A stretch of 64,000 nucleotides of DNA. It comes from Anniella stebbinsi. Lineage: Eukaryota > Chordata > Lepidosauria > Squamata > Anniellidae. Positions 10,582-20,900 of the stretch are shown piece after piece. The stretch is taken from positions 99,480,609-99,544,608 of the forward strand of contig JARDYH010000003.1 of the NCBI GenBank assembly GCA_029215795.1. Direction: 5' to 3'. Made by a program: the position numbers and the translations under genes. Below the pieces are notes generated by a model that saw nothing but the letters and a program-made list of their open reading frames with translations, was not told the DNA's origin and ran no database searches. Every line of letters starts with the position of its first letter. Within the stretch, counting starts at the first letter, position 1.

Positions 10582-11043
10582 TTCATTCTAGGTGCCTGCA
10601 TGTTATATTCTGTAATCTATTTAGAAGCAGGAAATCAAGTGTTCCGTGTTTTAGCACAATGCCTTGTGTGACTCATGAATAAAGAATCTTTCACATTCAC
10701 ACACACACACAAAGAAAAACAACAAATCTTTTTAACATACACTGCTTTTTTGCAATTTAATCTTGAATGCATTCAAGAACGGGCCTTTAAACTTTGCTGA
10801 GAATTTTGCCACACCCACCGAAGCCTAAAATGACCTTCTTGCCTCTTGGTAAATTCATGGGAGGGATCAGAGTTGAACTGGGGGTGTCTCAGCTCACTTA
10901 CATTGCCTTGTACTCCCTCTCAAGTTCTGCAGAATGAAGATGCTATATGGGCATTGCCAGAATGCAGGAGAGAAATATTCCATTCTTTCACACATGGGCA
11001 TGTGGTGAAGGATCCTGGGGCCATTTCCCTCTGGCCTCTCTCT
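10141..11043. other. No gene; (AT)n and short (AC)n microsatellites
   Basis: (AT)n at about 10,546-10,578 and (CA)n at about 10,697-10,712. Nothing else is recognised. Confidence 0.6.
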
Positions 11044-11180
11044 AAGGCAGCCTTACCCAACCTGGTGTTCCCCAGATATTTTTAATTTTATCTCCCACCA
11101 GCCCCAACCAGCATGGTGAATGGTCAGGAATGCTGGGAATGGTAGCCCAAAATATCTGGTGGGGAAAGCTGCTGTAAGGC
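11044..11180. repeat. Hairpin repeat (CCAACCTGGTG...CCAGATATTTT type), copy 1
   Basis: Arms CCCCAGATATTTT and AAAATATCTGGTGGGG flank a centre with CAGCATGGTGAATGGTCAGG. Related hairpins lie at 13,575-13,705 and 20,783-20,900. This is a dispersed non-coding element. Confidence 0.65.
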
Positions 11181-12317
11181 ACAGGTGGCATCACATTTAA
11201 ATAGTATTGCAAGATGGGGGGAGAAGAGTACGAGCATTGTGGTGGGACTATTTGGCCCCACCAAGGATTCAAGCATTGAAGCTATTTCTATAAATGTCCC
11301 AAAGTCTTCTGTTCCCACTTTCCCCTTTCGTAGGTCACTGCTATTTTTCAGTCATAAAAGTGTCTTTGTAATACACTCATTTTGTAAGCCCTTTTGTTAC
11401 CTTCGTATAGTTATCTCAGACTAATATTATTGCCATCATCGTTGCACAATTCAGTTAAAGTCAGTCTTTTGGTTCTCCTCCCTCCCTGCAGGTTTTTTTC
11501 TTCCTCCTCGTGCAAAATTTAAAAAAATGGAATGGGTAGCTATTTTGCTCAGCATAATGAACCCTCCAAAAGAAAGCTAATGGAAATGACATCTTAATTA
11601 TCAATGCCGGATTGTCATGTGATATATCGCTTTCTGTGATTAGTAACCGAAAAAGGATCACGTGAACCAGTCATTGTATACAACAAACGAGACAGAACTC
11701 TGTCTTTGCAGCTGGCTAACAAGCAGCAGCCTTGGGGGACTCTAATGGATACTGTTTTCTTTTGCAGAACTACTGCTGCTTCAGCTTTTCTACACACAGG
11801 AGAAATCCCGCACTTTACCATGGCTCTCGTCCTTGCAACACACTCCTTCACACACAACCATGTGATCCATTCCTTCAGCCCCGGCCCAACCAAAGTTGCC
11901 ACCTCAAGCGAGACAAAAATGCCCTCACTCCCGCCCTGCTTCTTCCCACAGCTCCCTGCTGTCTCGCGGCGGCTCCCCCTTCCCGCTCTTGCGCCAAAGT
12001 GGGGACTCCTAGCTCCCAAGTCCCTGCTCCCTGCTATTACGGGGCAGCAGTTCCTCTTCCCTTCATTGGCTGGTTGGGAGACTCTGTCGAACTACCGCGA
12101 GAGGTCTCACAACATTTTGGCCAAGTCTCCTAGGCAGCAGTACCATGGCTGTGGCAGAAGGTGCGAGCCACTGGCTTGGAGAGGGAGGTGGTGCTGCTGT
12201 TGCCAAGTGACCACAGGCCTCTAGGAAGGGAGGCGGCAGTGGGAGGTTGACACTTGCCGCCTGATGCACCCGCTTCCTTCTGCTTAACTGTACAGCTAGC
12301 TCCTTCTCGGAAAGACC
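11181..12317. other. No gene recognised
   Basis: Overlapping open frames around 11,615-12,224 (up to 172 codons) lie on both strands in a C-rich segment and have no domain I recognise. They look like composition artefacts. No splice-site-bounded conserved exon could be recognised. Confidence 0.4.
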
Positions 12318-12405
12318 TCATTGTGTTTTAATGAGACAGCACCATCTAGTGGCAGGGAGATCCCACAATTTCTGGATATTACCACATTATCTGTGGTTTT
12401 TTTCC
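12318..12405 (-). repeat. Repeat carrying a CTCF-like motif (copy 1)
   Basis: The minus strand reads ATAATGTGGTAATATCCAGA, then TGCCACTAGATGGTGCTGTC, then TCATTAAAACACAATG. This is the same sequence as 17,735-17,825 in the opposite orientation. Confidence 0.7.
12337..12355 (-). promoter_or_regulatory. CTCF-like binding motif
   Basis: CTGCCACTAGATGGTGCTG on the minus strand fits the CTCF core. It lies inside the repeat at 12,318-12,405. Predicted only. Confidence 0.5.
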
Positions 12406-13129
12406 CCAATACTGATTTCCAGGACATATGTGAGGGACATCCTGGCTATTGGCAACGTCGTGTAATGGACCCTCAAATGTCCATGAGAGAAGCTCAAAGC
12501 CAAGCATTGCCCTGTTTATTAATTACAGTTACTGCTTATGAAAACTTAATTTCTTTTGTTATATGTTTTCTAAGAATCATTACATTGAAATCAAATACAA
12601 GCTAGACAATTGTCAGAACCTGAGTATATATTAGAGAACAATGAAGAGCAGAAATGTCCAGGCGAGAGCCGAAGCCATTCAAAGGTTTACAGAACTACAA
12701 AATTAATACACAGTACAGGCATGTTTCCTATAAGGTGTGACATTTACATTACCTCAGTCCTCCTTACCCATAGAGATAGCCTTGAATCCGCCTAAACTGA
12801 AGAGATAGGTGGCATGCTAAGCAAAATGGAAGCACATGTCTAATCTAAGATGTTGTTCAATAAAAACAAAATCCAGCATCTTTATAGATTGCAAATAAAA
12901 ACCAAAGACATCTGTATATTTAGGCTGCTAGCCTAAACAAACTTGTTTGGATGTAAGGTCCATTTAACTCAACAGAATGTACTTACCATGAGCAGAAATG
13001 TATAGAAACAATTTAGAAGCAAAGCAAGCATGATCAAACAAGAAAAAGATTTATTGAAAGAAATGTAATATCATTTCCAGGATTTAAAAAGAGCAATACA
13101 AGTGTTGTAATTTACTGCTGCTCTGTTAT
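12406..13129. other. No gene recognised
   Basis: AT-rich. A hairpin-repeat remnant lies around 12,945-12,995 (TCCATTTAACTCAACAGAAT). Nothing else is recognised. Confidence 0.45.
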
Positions 13130-14600
13130 GTATTTATTTTTAATTTTTAATGTATTGCTGACTGAACTGATAGGATTTTATAGCAGCTTACAAATGACAG
13201 CATGCAAAAGAATTTACATAAAATCAATAAACAACTAAACCACCAAATTTCTAAAATATTAACAAAAAACATATTTAGTTCCAGCCAGCAGATGAATAAA
13301 AAAAAACAGTTCGGAAGATGACACCCCCCCCCCCTTGGGATGTGTGTGGATTGTAGAGATTTCCTGAAGGAGAGAAGACGGGAGATCTTCAATTGGGAGT
13401 CCATGGTAAGGAAGACACACCAAGAAAGCTCAAGTCCAATTAGCCTCTCACCGTAGTCCAGACAGTGAGGACATTTAAAGCAGGGCCTTCTTGGCCTACT
13501 GAGGGATGGGTGGAGGAACATATGAGAGGAGACACCTCTACTACCCCCATTCAGGTTCAGCTCATTTAAAGCAGGAATGTGGACCTCCAGGTGTTTGGGC
13601 CTATAACTCCTGTCAATACCCTAGTCAGCATAGCCAAAGGTAACAGATGATGGGAGTTGAAGGCCAAAATATCTGGATGGCCCTAAGTTGCCCAGCCCTG
13701 ATTTAAGGCCATAAAAGTCAAAGGCAGTGTTTTGAATTGGGACAGGAAACTAATACAAAACTTGTTTGGTGCCTTTTAGGTTTCATCTTATATGGCCCTT
13801 GCAACAGGCACCAGTTAAGACTTGCTGGCATTTCTTTGCACCACCTGAACTTTGCAAATGCTCTTCAAAGTCCACCCCACTTTGAGTCCATCACAGTAAC
13901 CAAATCTTTATTGTCTGAGGTTGGGACTGGGGGTGGGGTGAGCACAAGCAAGCTATACTCGAGAGAGATGCTCCTGATCTGTATTGCACCTGAGATCAAG
14001 TAGCACCACTGGGTGGAGCAGAAAAGGCAGGCTTTTGACTCAGTCCCCCAAATATATTGTAACCCCATTCAGGATAGAACAACCACCTGTCCCAAAGAAC
14101 TACACTGGTCACCATCCATAACTCCATCTTATCTGGGTTGAGCTTCAGTTTACAAAAGACAACATGCAAAAGGTCATTCCTTATTCCAGATAGTTGTTTA
14201 GGAACTGCTTCACAGGGGTCCAAGGAAAAAGAGACCATCTGCATCTGATGCCACTGAATTCCAAATCCTCCCAGAATCTCTCCCGTGGGCTTCATGGGAA
14301 CGCTAAAGAGTATGGGGGGAAATTGGAATGTTGCAGTGCTCCACAGGTCCTATGAAGTGGAGCAGCTGTCCCCCAATATCACCTTCTGGAGACTTCCCAT
14401 CAGGCAGAAGCATCAAAAATACAATGTTCCCAACTCCAGCACTGGGAACTTCTGTTGAATGTTGCAAAAGGCTCAGGAGAATGAAGAAATTCCTCACTTC
14501 CCATGGTAAAAATTGCCCACCATTACAAACAAGTCCATTTCAGTTCTTATATGTGTTTTGCAGCCAGATTGAAATGGGTCTAGAATAATTCATTTCATCT
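13130..14600 (-). pseudogene. L2-type LINE, 5'-truncated reverse transcriptase and 3' end
   Basis: The minus strand shows in order KVILGDSCS (about 14,350-14,390), MKPTGEILGGFGIQWHQ (around 14,250), then a frameshift through the catalytic YxDD region, and CKLKLNPDKMELW (about 14,130-14,170). These match the intact order in the copy at 62,037-63,587 (LGDSCS, YMKPLGEII, QYADD, KLKLNPDKTEVL). A segment at 14,560-14,600 equals the upstream DPFQ-coding region, so an internal piece is missing. The 3' part (13,130-13,560) is non-coding tail. A hairpin repeat sits inside at 13,575-13,705. Frameshifts and stops make it non-functional. Confidence 0.75.
13575..13705. repeat. Hairpin repeat, copy 2
   Basis: CTCCAGGTGTTTGGGCC pairs with GGCCAAAATATCTGGATGG around a centre with ATGATGGGAGTTGAAGG. 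Same type as 11,044-11,180. Confidence 0.65.
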
Positions 14601-14602
14601 AT

Positions 14603-14957
14603 GGCCTCCTCCACAAGGATGCGCTTTTGCGCCCGGTTCGGGGATTATGCGCATTATCGCGGAGGCGCATTTACGCCTAATCCCTCTGCACGGGAGGCGG
14701 CGAGAGGCGGCGAAGCGCATTAATTGATGTCCAAAAAGCGCTTTAGAAGACGTTAATGCGCATAATCGCTTGTTCACACGGCGAAAATGCGCTTTAATGG
14801 CCGGAGAAAAATAAAAGTCGCTATTTAACGCGCATTCGAAAATGCGCATTATCGGGGAGATAACGCGCCTGTACACCCGTTTTGCGCTCCGCTGGTGTGG
14901 AGGTAAAATTTATAATGAGCCTTCAAGGCTCATTAAACGTCTCGTGTGGAGGAGGCC
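14603..14957 (-). mobile_element. CpG-rich non-autonomous element (family B, copy 1)
   Basis: Bounded by GGCCTCCTCCACAAGG and CGTGTGGAGGAGGCC, which are near-complementary ends. The interior is crowded with GCGCATT/AATGCGC boxes. A 93-codon frame on the minus strand is open here and in the copies at 36.4 and 49.4 kb, but it resembles no known protein and the element looks non-coding. Other copies: 27,673-28,000, 36,367-36,712 and 49,351-49,705. Confidence 0.75.
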
Positions 14958-14989
14958 TAAGAGACCATGGAACTGATCCATGTTGTCTC

Positions 14990-15985
14990 CCTCTTAAAGT
15001 AATTTACAGTGCCGTACGGTAACAGAATAAAAACATCCAACCCAACCCACTTACGCACTGAAAGCATGCTTGAAGGTCTTTGCCAGCCAGCAGAAAGACA
15101 GCAGAGAGGGAGTGAGACTAGCCTCCCTCAGTGGGGAGTTTCACAGCCTGGGAGCAGCCACCAAGGAGGCCTCTTTTGCATTGTCACCAAGCTCACATCT
15201 GAAGCCAGTAGTCTCAAAAGAAGGGCTTCTCCCAAAGATCTGAAGACTTGGACAGGCTTGTATGGGAGAAGGCGGTCTTTTAGGTAGCCTGGTCTCAAAT
15301 CTTATAGGGTTTTATGACATGACCAGTATTTTGAATTCTGCCCAGAAATGGACTAGTAGTCAGTGAAATAATTGTGACAAGGGAATCGCATGCTTCTTGT
15401 AACAGGCTCCTGTTAACAGTTGGGCTGCAGCATTCTGGATAAGCTGAAGTTTCTGAAGAAGTTTCAAAGGCAGCTTCATGTAGAGCACATTCCAGTAATC
15501 CAAATGGGATGTAAATAAAACATGTGTGATTGTGACCAGATCAGACATCTCTAGGAACAGGCGCAGTCAGCACACCAGCCTCAGCTGTGCAAATGCATTC
15601 CTGGCCACCACACAAACCTGGGCATTCAGATTCAAGGCTGAGTCCAGGAATACAACCACACTGCAGGTTGAGTCTCAATTCCCTGATCTGCCTTTTGGCT
15701 AACCAGGAGCACCACCGTCTTGTCTGGATTAAAATGCCCTCATTTGGTCTATTCCTGGCATCAGACACCAGTTTAGAACTAGAACATTTTCCTAGGATTT
15801 GGATGGAAAAGGGAGTTGGGTTCATCCATGGGGGCAACCAAAGCAGTCTCTGTCCCATAACCAGGCCTGAAGCCAGATTGAAACAGCAACTTGATCATAA
15901 TGGCAGCTTCAGACAAATATTTCAGACAAATCTTATAACTACAAAAATTAACATAATTTGTCATTCTTTGTAAAGTATTTTGCAA
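14990..15985 (-). pseudogene. L2-type LINE fragment, internally deleted
   Basis: The minus strand contains LLFQSGFRPGYGTETALVA (about 15,870-15,930), then after a large deletion LDKTVVLL-type sequence near 15,710, then VTITHVLFTSHLDYWNVLYM and LQKLQLIQNAAAQLLTGACY (15,400-15,540), and the C-terminal part with REASLVAAPRL (about 15,120-15,180). This is the order of an L2 reverse transcriptase from the fingers to the C-terminus, but the palm with the catalytic aspartates is deleted and there are frame changes. It is a second, separate copy from the one at 13,130-14,600, because its 3' end starts on the other side of the family B element. Confidence 0.75.
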
Positions 15986-17001
15986 TCCTCTGCCACAATG
16001 TACATCAGAGTGCAGTGAGCCTAAATTAATACTCTAATCCTGCTGCGACTACAGAATCATTAGAGCGGGTTTTTGAGCACAGGGCTCCAGGGGCGGAAGG
16101 TAGAGCTGGTGCCCCACTCTACAGAGGACAAGGCTTCTCCTCTCTCCCTGCCCACCTCAATGCTTCATCCCATTTGCTTACTCTTAGGGATGTGTTCGGT
16201 TGGCATTAAGAGATAATCAAAAATTCTTGTATCAGAGTGAAATGTGATCCCTCAAGATAATAAACTGAAAAGATGAAATGGAAAATAAAATAGATTTTTT
16301 TTTATTCCTTTTTTTTATCCCCCTCTGAGATAGCAAACTCTTTCCAGGCATTCATAGCTACAAATCTGATTACTTTGATGGAGCTATGATGGGATTACTC
16401 CATCAGTGTAAATAAGATCAGAGTTTATCCTGTTATATATTAGTCCAATAAAACCAGCTAAAATACACAAAAATTAACTTCATGTTCAGCAGCCACCAGA
16501 TTCACAGCCTGTGAAATATACAAATGAAGCTCTGCTCGACAAAAAACAGCACTAGAGGGGTTTTTTTAAAAAGAAAAAGTAACTGTTCTATCCTTCCAAT
16601 TTATTTTCCAGTTCAATGACATATCACACTGATAAAAAGGTTCTTTCACCACCTATTCCTTATATAGAGCCTTGGTTTTTAACATTTTTCGTCTCCATTG
16701 TTACATGCCTTACCTGTTCCCTCAGCCTTTCCACAAACATCAAAGGAAGAAAATCCTTTCATATCAAACCCTCAGTGGCAAACTCAAGCTTTGTTTAAAG
16801 AATATGTTTCTTTGTCATAATCTGGGATTTCCCTTCAGGCTTGTGGAGACAATGTTGTTAGCACCGAGAAGCAAAATTCTCTTGTGAATGAAATACGTCT
16901 GTCGTTGTTTCTTAAAGGTACTCCAGCTGTATATAGCACTAAGTCCAATTTGCATGCTATAAGGAAAGAAATGTTCTAAGCTGCCTATCTACAGTACTGC
17001 C
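15986..17001. other. No gene recognised
   Basis: AT-rich. Two overlapping plus-strand frames at 16,616-16,887 (60 and 71 codons) have no recognised domain. Confidence 0.45.
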
Positions 17002-17705
17002 TTGTGCTACCTGGTGGCCCAAGATATTTTTTTACCTGAAGTAGAGTTGCCAGGTCACCAGCTCTACTTCTCCTTTTCATCTTCATCAGGTGAGGCTGTG
17101 GATATGCTGAACCAGTGCCTGGCTGTGACAATGGACTGGATGAGAGCTAATAAACTGAAACTCAAGCCAGACAAGACTGAGATGCTATTAGTGGGTGGTT
17201 CTGCTGACCGAATGGAGGGTGTTCAACTGTTCTGGATAGGGTTGCACTCCCCCTGAATGAGCAGGTTCGCAGCTTGGGGGTTCTCCTAGAACCATCTCTG
17301 TTACTTGAGGCTCAGGTGGCCTCAGTGGCATGAAGTGCCTTCTACCAACTTCGGTTGGTGGCCCAGCTATGTCCCTATCTGGACAGGGATAACCTGGCTT
17401 CAGTTGTCCATGCTCTGGTAACCTCCAAGTTAGATTACTGCAATGCGCTCTACTTGGGGCTGCCTTTGAAGACGGTTCAGAAGCTGCAGCTTGTGCAAAA
17501 TGCAGCGGCCAGATTGGTAACCGGGACCAGAAAGTTTAAACATATAAGACCAATTCTAGCCCACTTGCATTGGCTGCCTGTACTTTTCCAAGCCTTATTC
17601 AAGGTGGTTATAACCTATAAAGCCTTACATGGCTTGGGACCATAATACCTGATGGAATGACTCTCCCTGCATGAACCTACCCATACACTACGCTAACCCC
17701 AGGGA
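17002..17705 (+). pseudogene. L2-type LINE fragment, C-terminal RT region
   Basis: Plus strand: QLYFSFSSSSGEAVDMLNQC, MDWMRANKLKLKPDKTEMLL (17,065-17,200), a frameshift around 17,240, then VRSLGVLLEPSL, a stop at about 17,330, LVAQLCPYLDRDNLASVVHA, LVTSKLDYCNALYLGLPLK, LQLVQNAAARLVTG and LHWLPV (17,355-17,600). This corresponds to the part after the YxDD motif in the element at 29,252-30,598, with which it shares the SSSSGEAVD segment, so it is the same subfamily. It is 5'-truncated just before the catalytic motif. Confidence 0.85.
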
Positions 17706-17734
17706 ATCTCACTTTAAAAAAAAAAAAAGAAAGA

Positions 17735-17825
17735 AATGGAGATAATGTGGTATTATCTGGGATATTGCAGGATTTCTCTGCCACTAGATGGCACTGTCTC
17801 ATTAAATACAATGGAGTTTTCTGAG
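17735..17825 (+). repeat. Repeat carrying a CTCF-like motif (copy 2)
   Basis: ATAATGTGGTATTATCTGGG followed by CTGCCACTAGATGGCACTGT and CTCATTAAATACAATGG. It is the reverse complement of 12,318-12,405 with scattered differences. Confidence 0.7.
17778..17796 (+). promoter_or_regulatory. CTCF-like binding motif
   Basis: CTGCCACTAGATGGCACTG is a very good match to the CTCF core (CCACTAGATGGC). It lies within the repeat at 17,735-17,825. Predicted only. Confidence 0.55.
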
Positions 17826-17859
17826 GAAGGAAGTTTTCAATTCAAAATCACAAGTTTGT

Positions 17860-18680
17860 GATAGTGGGAAGACTGCGAGGATGAAAGCCCTAATAAGGCT
17901 GCAGGATTTTTCCTATGTGTAGGGAAGCTCCATGTATCATGTGGAGGCTCTCGTTCATAAAATGTATGCTGAGTTCTCCTGAAACACACTTGAAAATGAG
18001 AAACTGAAGGAATGCTTGGAGGGGCTCAGCATGAAGTTCCATACACTTTTTCCAGCCCTGGAAACACTTAGTGGGTCTCTCTCTTCCCTGCTGTCGAATG
18101 GCTACTCCTCTCAAAGTCTGCCATTAAATTCTATTTCCTGGAGCTGGGGGAAAGCAGACCAGTGACACCATAGCAGTTCATTAGTGATCAGGCAAATGAG
18201 AAGATGACTGATACCACTTCCAAAATTTCACTCCCTCTGTTTTGTGCATCATTTCATGAAAATGTTTCATGATTCTTACTATGGGGAAAAACATGCAGTT
18301 AGTCTACAGTTGCATACATTGGTGTGCCACCTGTAGAATTCTAGTGACAAAGAAGTTGGGGGAGCAAAAACAGTTACCTGGTTCTCAATGTGTGTGTTTC
18401 AAAACAGATGCAATCAAAATCTACAATCAAACAATAACATACCTTAAGCCATGGTCTGAGAGCACACTCCTACAGGACTGCACAGCCTTTCAATTTGGTT
18501 CAGAGAAGCCATGCCTTGGACATGACTGAAAAGTTGCCAAGATTCTGGACACTGAAATTAATGTACAAGATCTTTTTGATGAGCTCAACCTAATTCAGAA
18601 GTTCCTTCCAAAGGTGAGAAAACTGGATCATCCTCTGGACCAGAAATGGATGCAAATTTACTTCTCTTGCACAGAGTGTT
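17860..18680 (+). other. Protein-like but unrecognised decayed stretch
   Basis: Plus-strand frames read like degraded coding sequence: LKECLEGLSMKFHTLFPALE near 18,005-18,065 and KILDTEINVQDLFDELNLIQ near 18,540-18,600, with stops between. I cannot assign a family. A decayed DNA-transposon or domesticated-transposase relic is possible, and so is chance. Confidence 0.25.
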
Positions 18681-18689
18681 AGTTCTTTG

Positions 18690-19240
18690 ATTGCCTTCCC
18701 AGGCTGCATCTATGCGAAGTCGCATTGGCGCCTCATTATCCCAAATCCCGCAATTGCACTCCTCCAGGGTAATACCGATGGAAAGGAGCGCAAATGCAAG
18801 TTTTCAGGTGACGGGGCAGCTGCCACCCCAGCGCCCCTGTTGCTGCACCTCTCCACTTTCCCAGTGCGCCCTTAGTCCATTTGTATTTATTTTTTTTGGT
18901 ATTTATTTATTTATTTATTGAAGGGAACTTCCCCAAGATCCCTGGAGGCACGGAGGCAGTCCAGAGGCCATTCCGCTCACTGGACCACCCCCTCCCTGGT
19001 GGATGGCGCCCAATCAGGGTCGCCATCTGCTGGGAGATGCCTCCGCCGCAGCTCTGAAGCAAGGTGCCAGATGGCAGATACTGTCGTCCCCTCGCTCCAA
19101 GAGAAAAAAGCCATTGTAAGTCCCCGACTTTTTTAACCCGGAGCTTTGGGAGTTTGCCCCTGGATAGCTTTGCAATGGCGGTTGCATCATATATATGAGC
19201 TGCTACCACTGCAGATCCACCCCGGGGCAAACCCCTCATT
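18690..19240. other. GC-rich segment of unknown nature, with an internal (TTTA)n
   Basis: Sharply more GC-rich than its neighbours, split by an AT-rich TTTA run at about 18,890-18,922. It resembles none of the other repeats in the window. Open frames (62-110 codons) exist on both strands without a recognised domain. Confidence 0.35.
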
Positions 19241-19821
19241 TTCCCACATGGGAAAGATATGGACAGACAACAGGAACTGCATTCTAGCTCTCCTAGTTAA
19301 AGCAGAGTGTTGTGTTAAATTCAATTATTATGAATTAAACGGTGTCCAGTTTTTCAACAGTATAAAGCAGCAACCACAGTTGCTCGCAGCATGCATTTCA
19401 AATTCAAAGTATACTTTTTAAGCTCTGTGTGCATATTTCTGTGATTGCAAAATCGGTTTGTTCATTATTGTAAAAATAAATAGTCAAACATCATTGTTGT
19501 GCATTTAATTGCCTACAGGAAACCCACATGGTGTTGTGCACATATGTCACATTCTCTCTCTCTCTCTCTCTCTCTCTCTTTCACTCACATACACACACAT
19601 CATTTAGCTATTGTTACTGACAGGCCTGCCCTTGTGACATCACAAAGGCCTGCCAGGGTTTGCAGGGACTCTGCAACCTCAAGCCAGGGTTTACAGGGAC
19701 ACAACACTGATCTGTTTTTATTAGCAGAAATGCTGACATCATCTGCCAGCGCCTCAGACTTCTCTGTTCCCACTGAGTTTAGTTGCAATTCTCATGATAG
19801 CAGGGGGAATGGATTTTCCCA
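19241..19821. other. No gene; (TC)n microsatellite inside
   Basis: (TC)n at about 19,553-19,579. The 220-codon plus-strand frame that starts at 19,499 crosses the microsatellite, a DNA element and an L2 tail, and is therefore not a gene. Confidence 0.6.
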
Positions 19822-19994
19822 TAGGGTAACCATAAGAAAAGGAGGACTGGGCTCCTGTGTCTTTAACAGTTGCATAGAAAAGGGAATTTCATCAGGTGTC
19901 ATTTGTATGCATGCAGCACCTGGTGAAATCCCCTCTTCATCACAACAGTTAAAAGCTGCAGGAGCCCTGCCATCTTTTGTAGCTGGTCACTCTA
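19822..19994 (+). mobile_element. Non-autonomous DNA element, complete single unit
   Basis: From TAGGGTAACCATAAGAAAAG to GTAGCTGGTCACTCTA with CTTTAACAGTTGCATAGAAA, GGTGTCATTTGTATGCATGC and TTCATCACAACAGTT inside. This is the unit whose inverted dimers form the palindromes at 1,486 and 33,627. Confidence 0.75.
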
Positions 19995-20174
19995 GCTATG
20001 CTCCTGTAGCTTTAACTGTTGCTGCACTGTTTTTTACTCTGGTTGTGTTTTTATATTGTACTTTTATATCATGTTTTTATACTGTTTTGTTGATGGTTTT
20101 AATTTTTGTGACCCACCTAGAGAGCTTTAGCTATTGGGTGGTATATAAATGTAATAAATAAATAAATAAATAAA
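19995..20174 (+). repeat. L2-type LINE 3' tail
   Basis: TTTTGTGACCCACCTAGAGA, then GGTGGTATATAAATGTAATA followed by AAATAAAT repeats. This is the same tail type as the minus-strand L2 at 29.1 kb (GGCGGTATACAAATGTAATA). Confidence 0.7.
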
Positions 20175-20215
20175 TTGTGCTGAAGAGGGGTTTTCACCAG
20201 GTGCTGCATGCATAC
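20175..20215 (-). repeat. Stub of the same DNA element as 19,822-19,994
   Basis: GAAGAGGGGTTTTCACCAGG and TGCATGCATACAAATCCCAG are the reverse complement of the middle of that element. Confidence 0.5.
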
Positions 20216-20782
20216 AAATCCCAGCAACAATACATTGTTCTGTGTTGGGATAGCTTGGTCTTTAATGGGCAATTTTGATCCATTAGCTTTACAAAATGCC
20301 AGCTCCTGGTGGAGATGAAAACTGTTAGGACTGGTTTGTTGAGATGGATTGAGACAACAGCTTGGATTTCTGGATTCTCCTTGGGGATCATCATGACAGT
20401 CTCTAGGGGACTGTCATGATGAGTGCCTGTACTTTAAAATGTACAACATGACTGGGGGAAATTGGAGTCTAAGTGCAGCAGCAACACTTGTTAAGCGGTG
20501 GTGGTAGTAGTAACAGTTCTTTGTCATTTGGGCTCTACTTCAAGTAGCAAAATGTCTTGGACTTACAATGGTTGCCTCCTTCCAGAATCCCAGGAGTATT
20601 TAAGTGTATGAAGGAAAATCCAACACCCTTAATTTCTCCTTTGTGTCCTATTATCAGAAGTTATAATCTCAGCGGCCACTATGGAGTCTTCCCTCTGTTC
20701 AAGGGTCATTTGAGATTACAAAGACCTGTCATGGCCTATATTGCTATGCTATGTGTGGAGCCCTATAAACCACAGTAGAGGC
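20216..20782. other. Nothing recognised
   Basis: No repeat or coding similarity seen. A short inverted repeat, CATGACAGTC...GACTGTCATGA, lies at 20,392-20,420. Confidence 0.4.
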
Positions 20783-20900
20783 AGGGGCCCTCCAGATGTT
20801 GTGGGACTGCAGCTCCCTTGCCACCATAGCTAATAGTAAGGGATGATGGGAGTTGCAGACCAACAGCATATGGAGGGTGAAATATTCCCCATCCCTGGGT
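20783..20900. repeat. Hairpin repeat, copy 3
   Basis: GGGCCCTCCAGATGTTGTGG and the complementary arm AACAGCATATGGAGGGT, with GATGATGGGAGTTGCAG near the centre. Same type as 11,044 and 13,575. Confidence 0.7.

Noticed and set aside
11615..12224. Overlapping 133-172 codon frames that might be an exon
   Set aside because: Open on both strands in a C-rich stretch, no recognisable domain, and no convincing intron-exon context.
14595..14876. Family B frame (93 codons) as a real small gene, since similar frames occur at 36.5 and 49.5 kb
   Set aside because: The frames are carried by copies of one CpG-rich repeat, resemble no known protein and contain palindromic DNA boxes. A codon-position test would be needed before calling it coding.
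19499..20161. 220-codon plus-strand open frame
   Set aside because: It runs through a (TC)n microsatellite, a non-coding DNA element and an L2 tail, so it cannot be a single gene.
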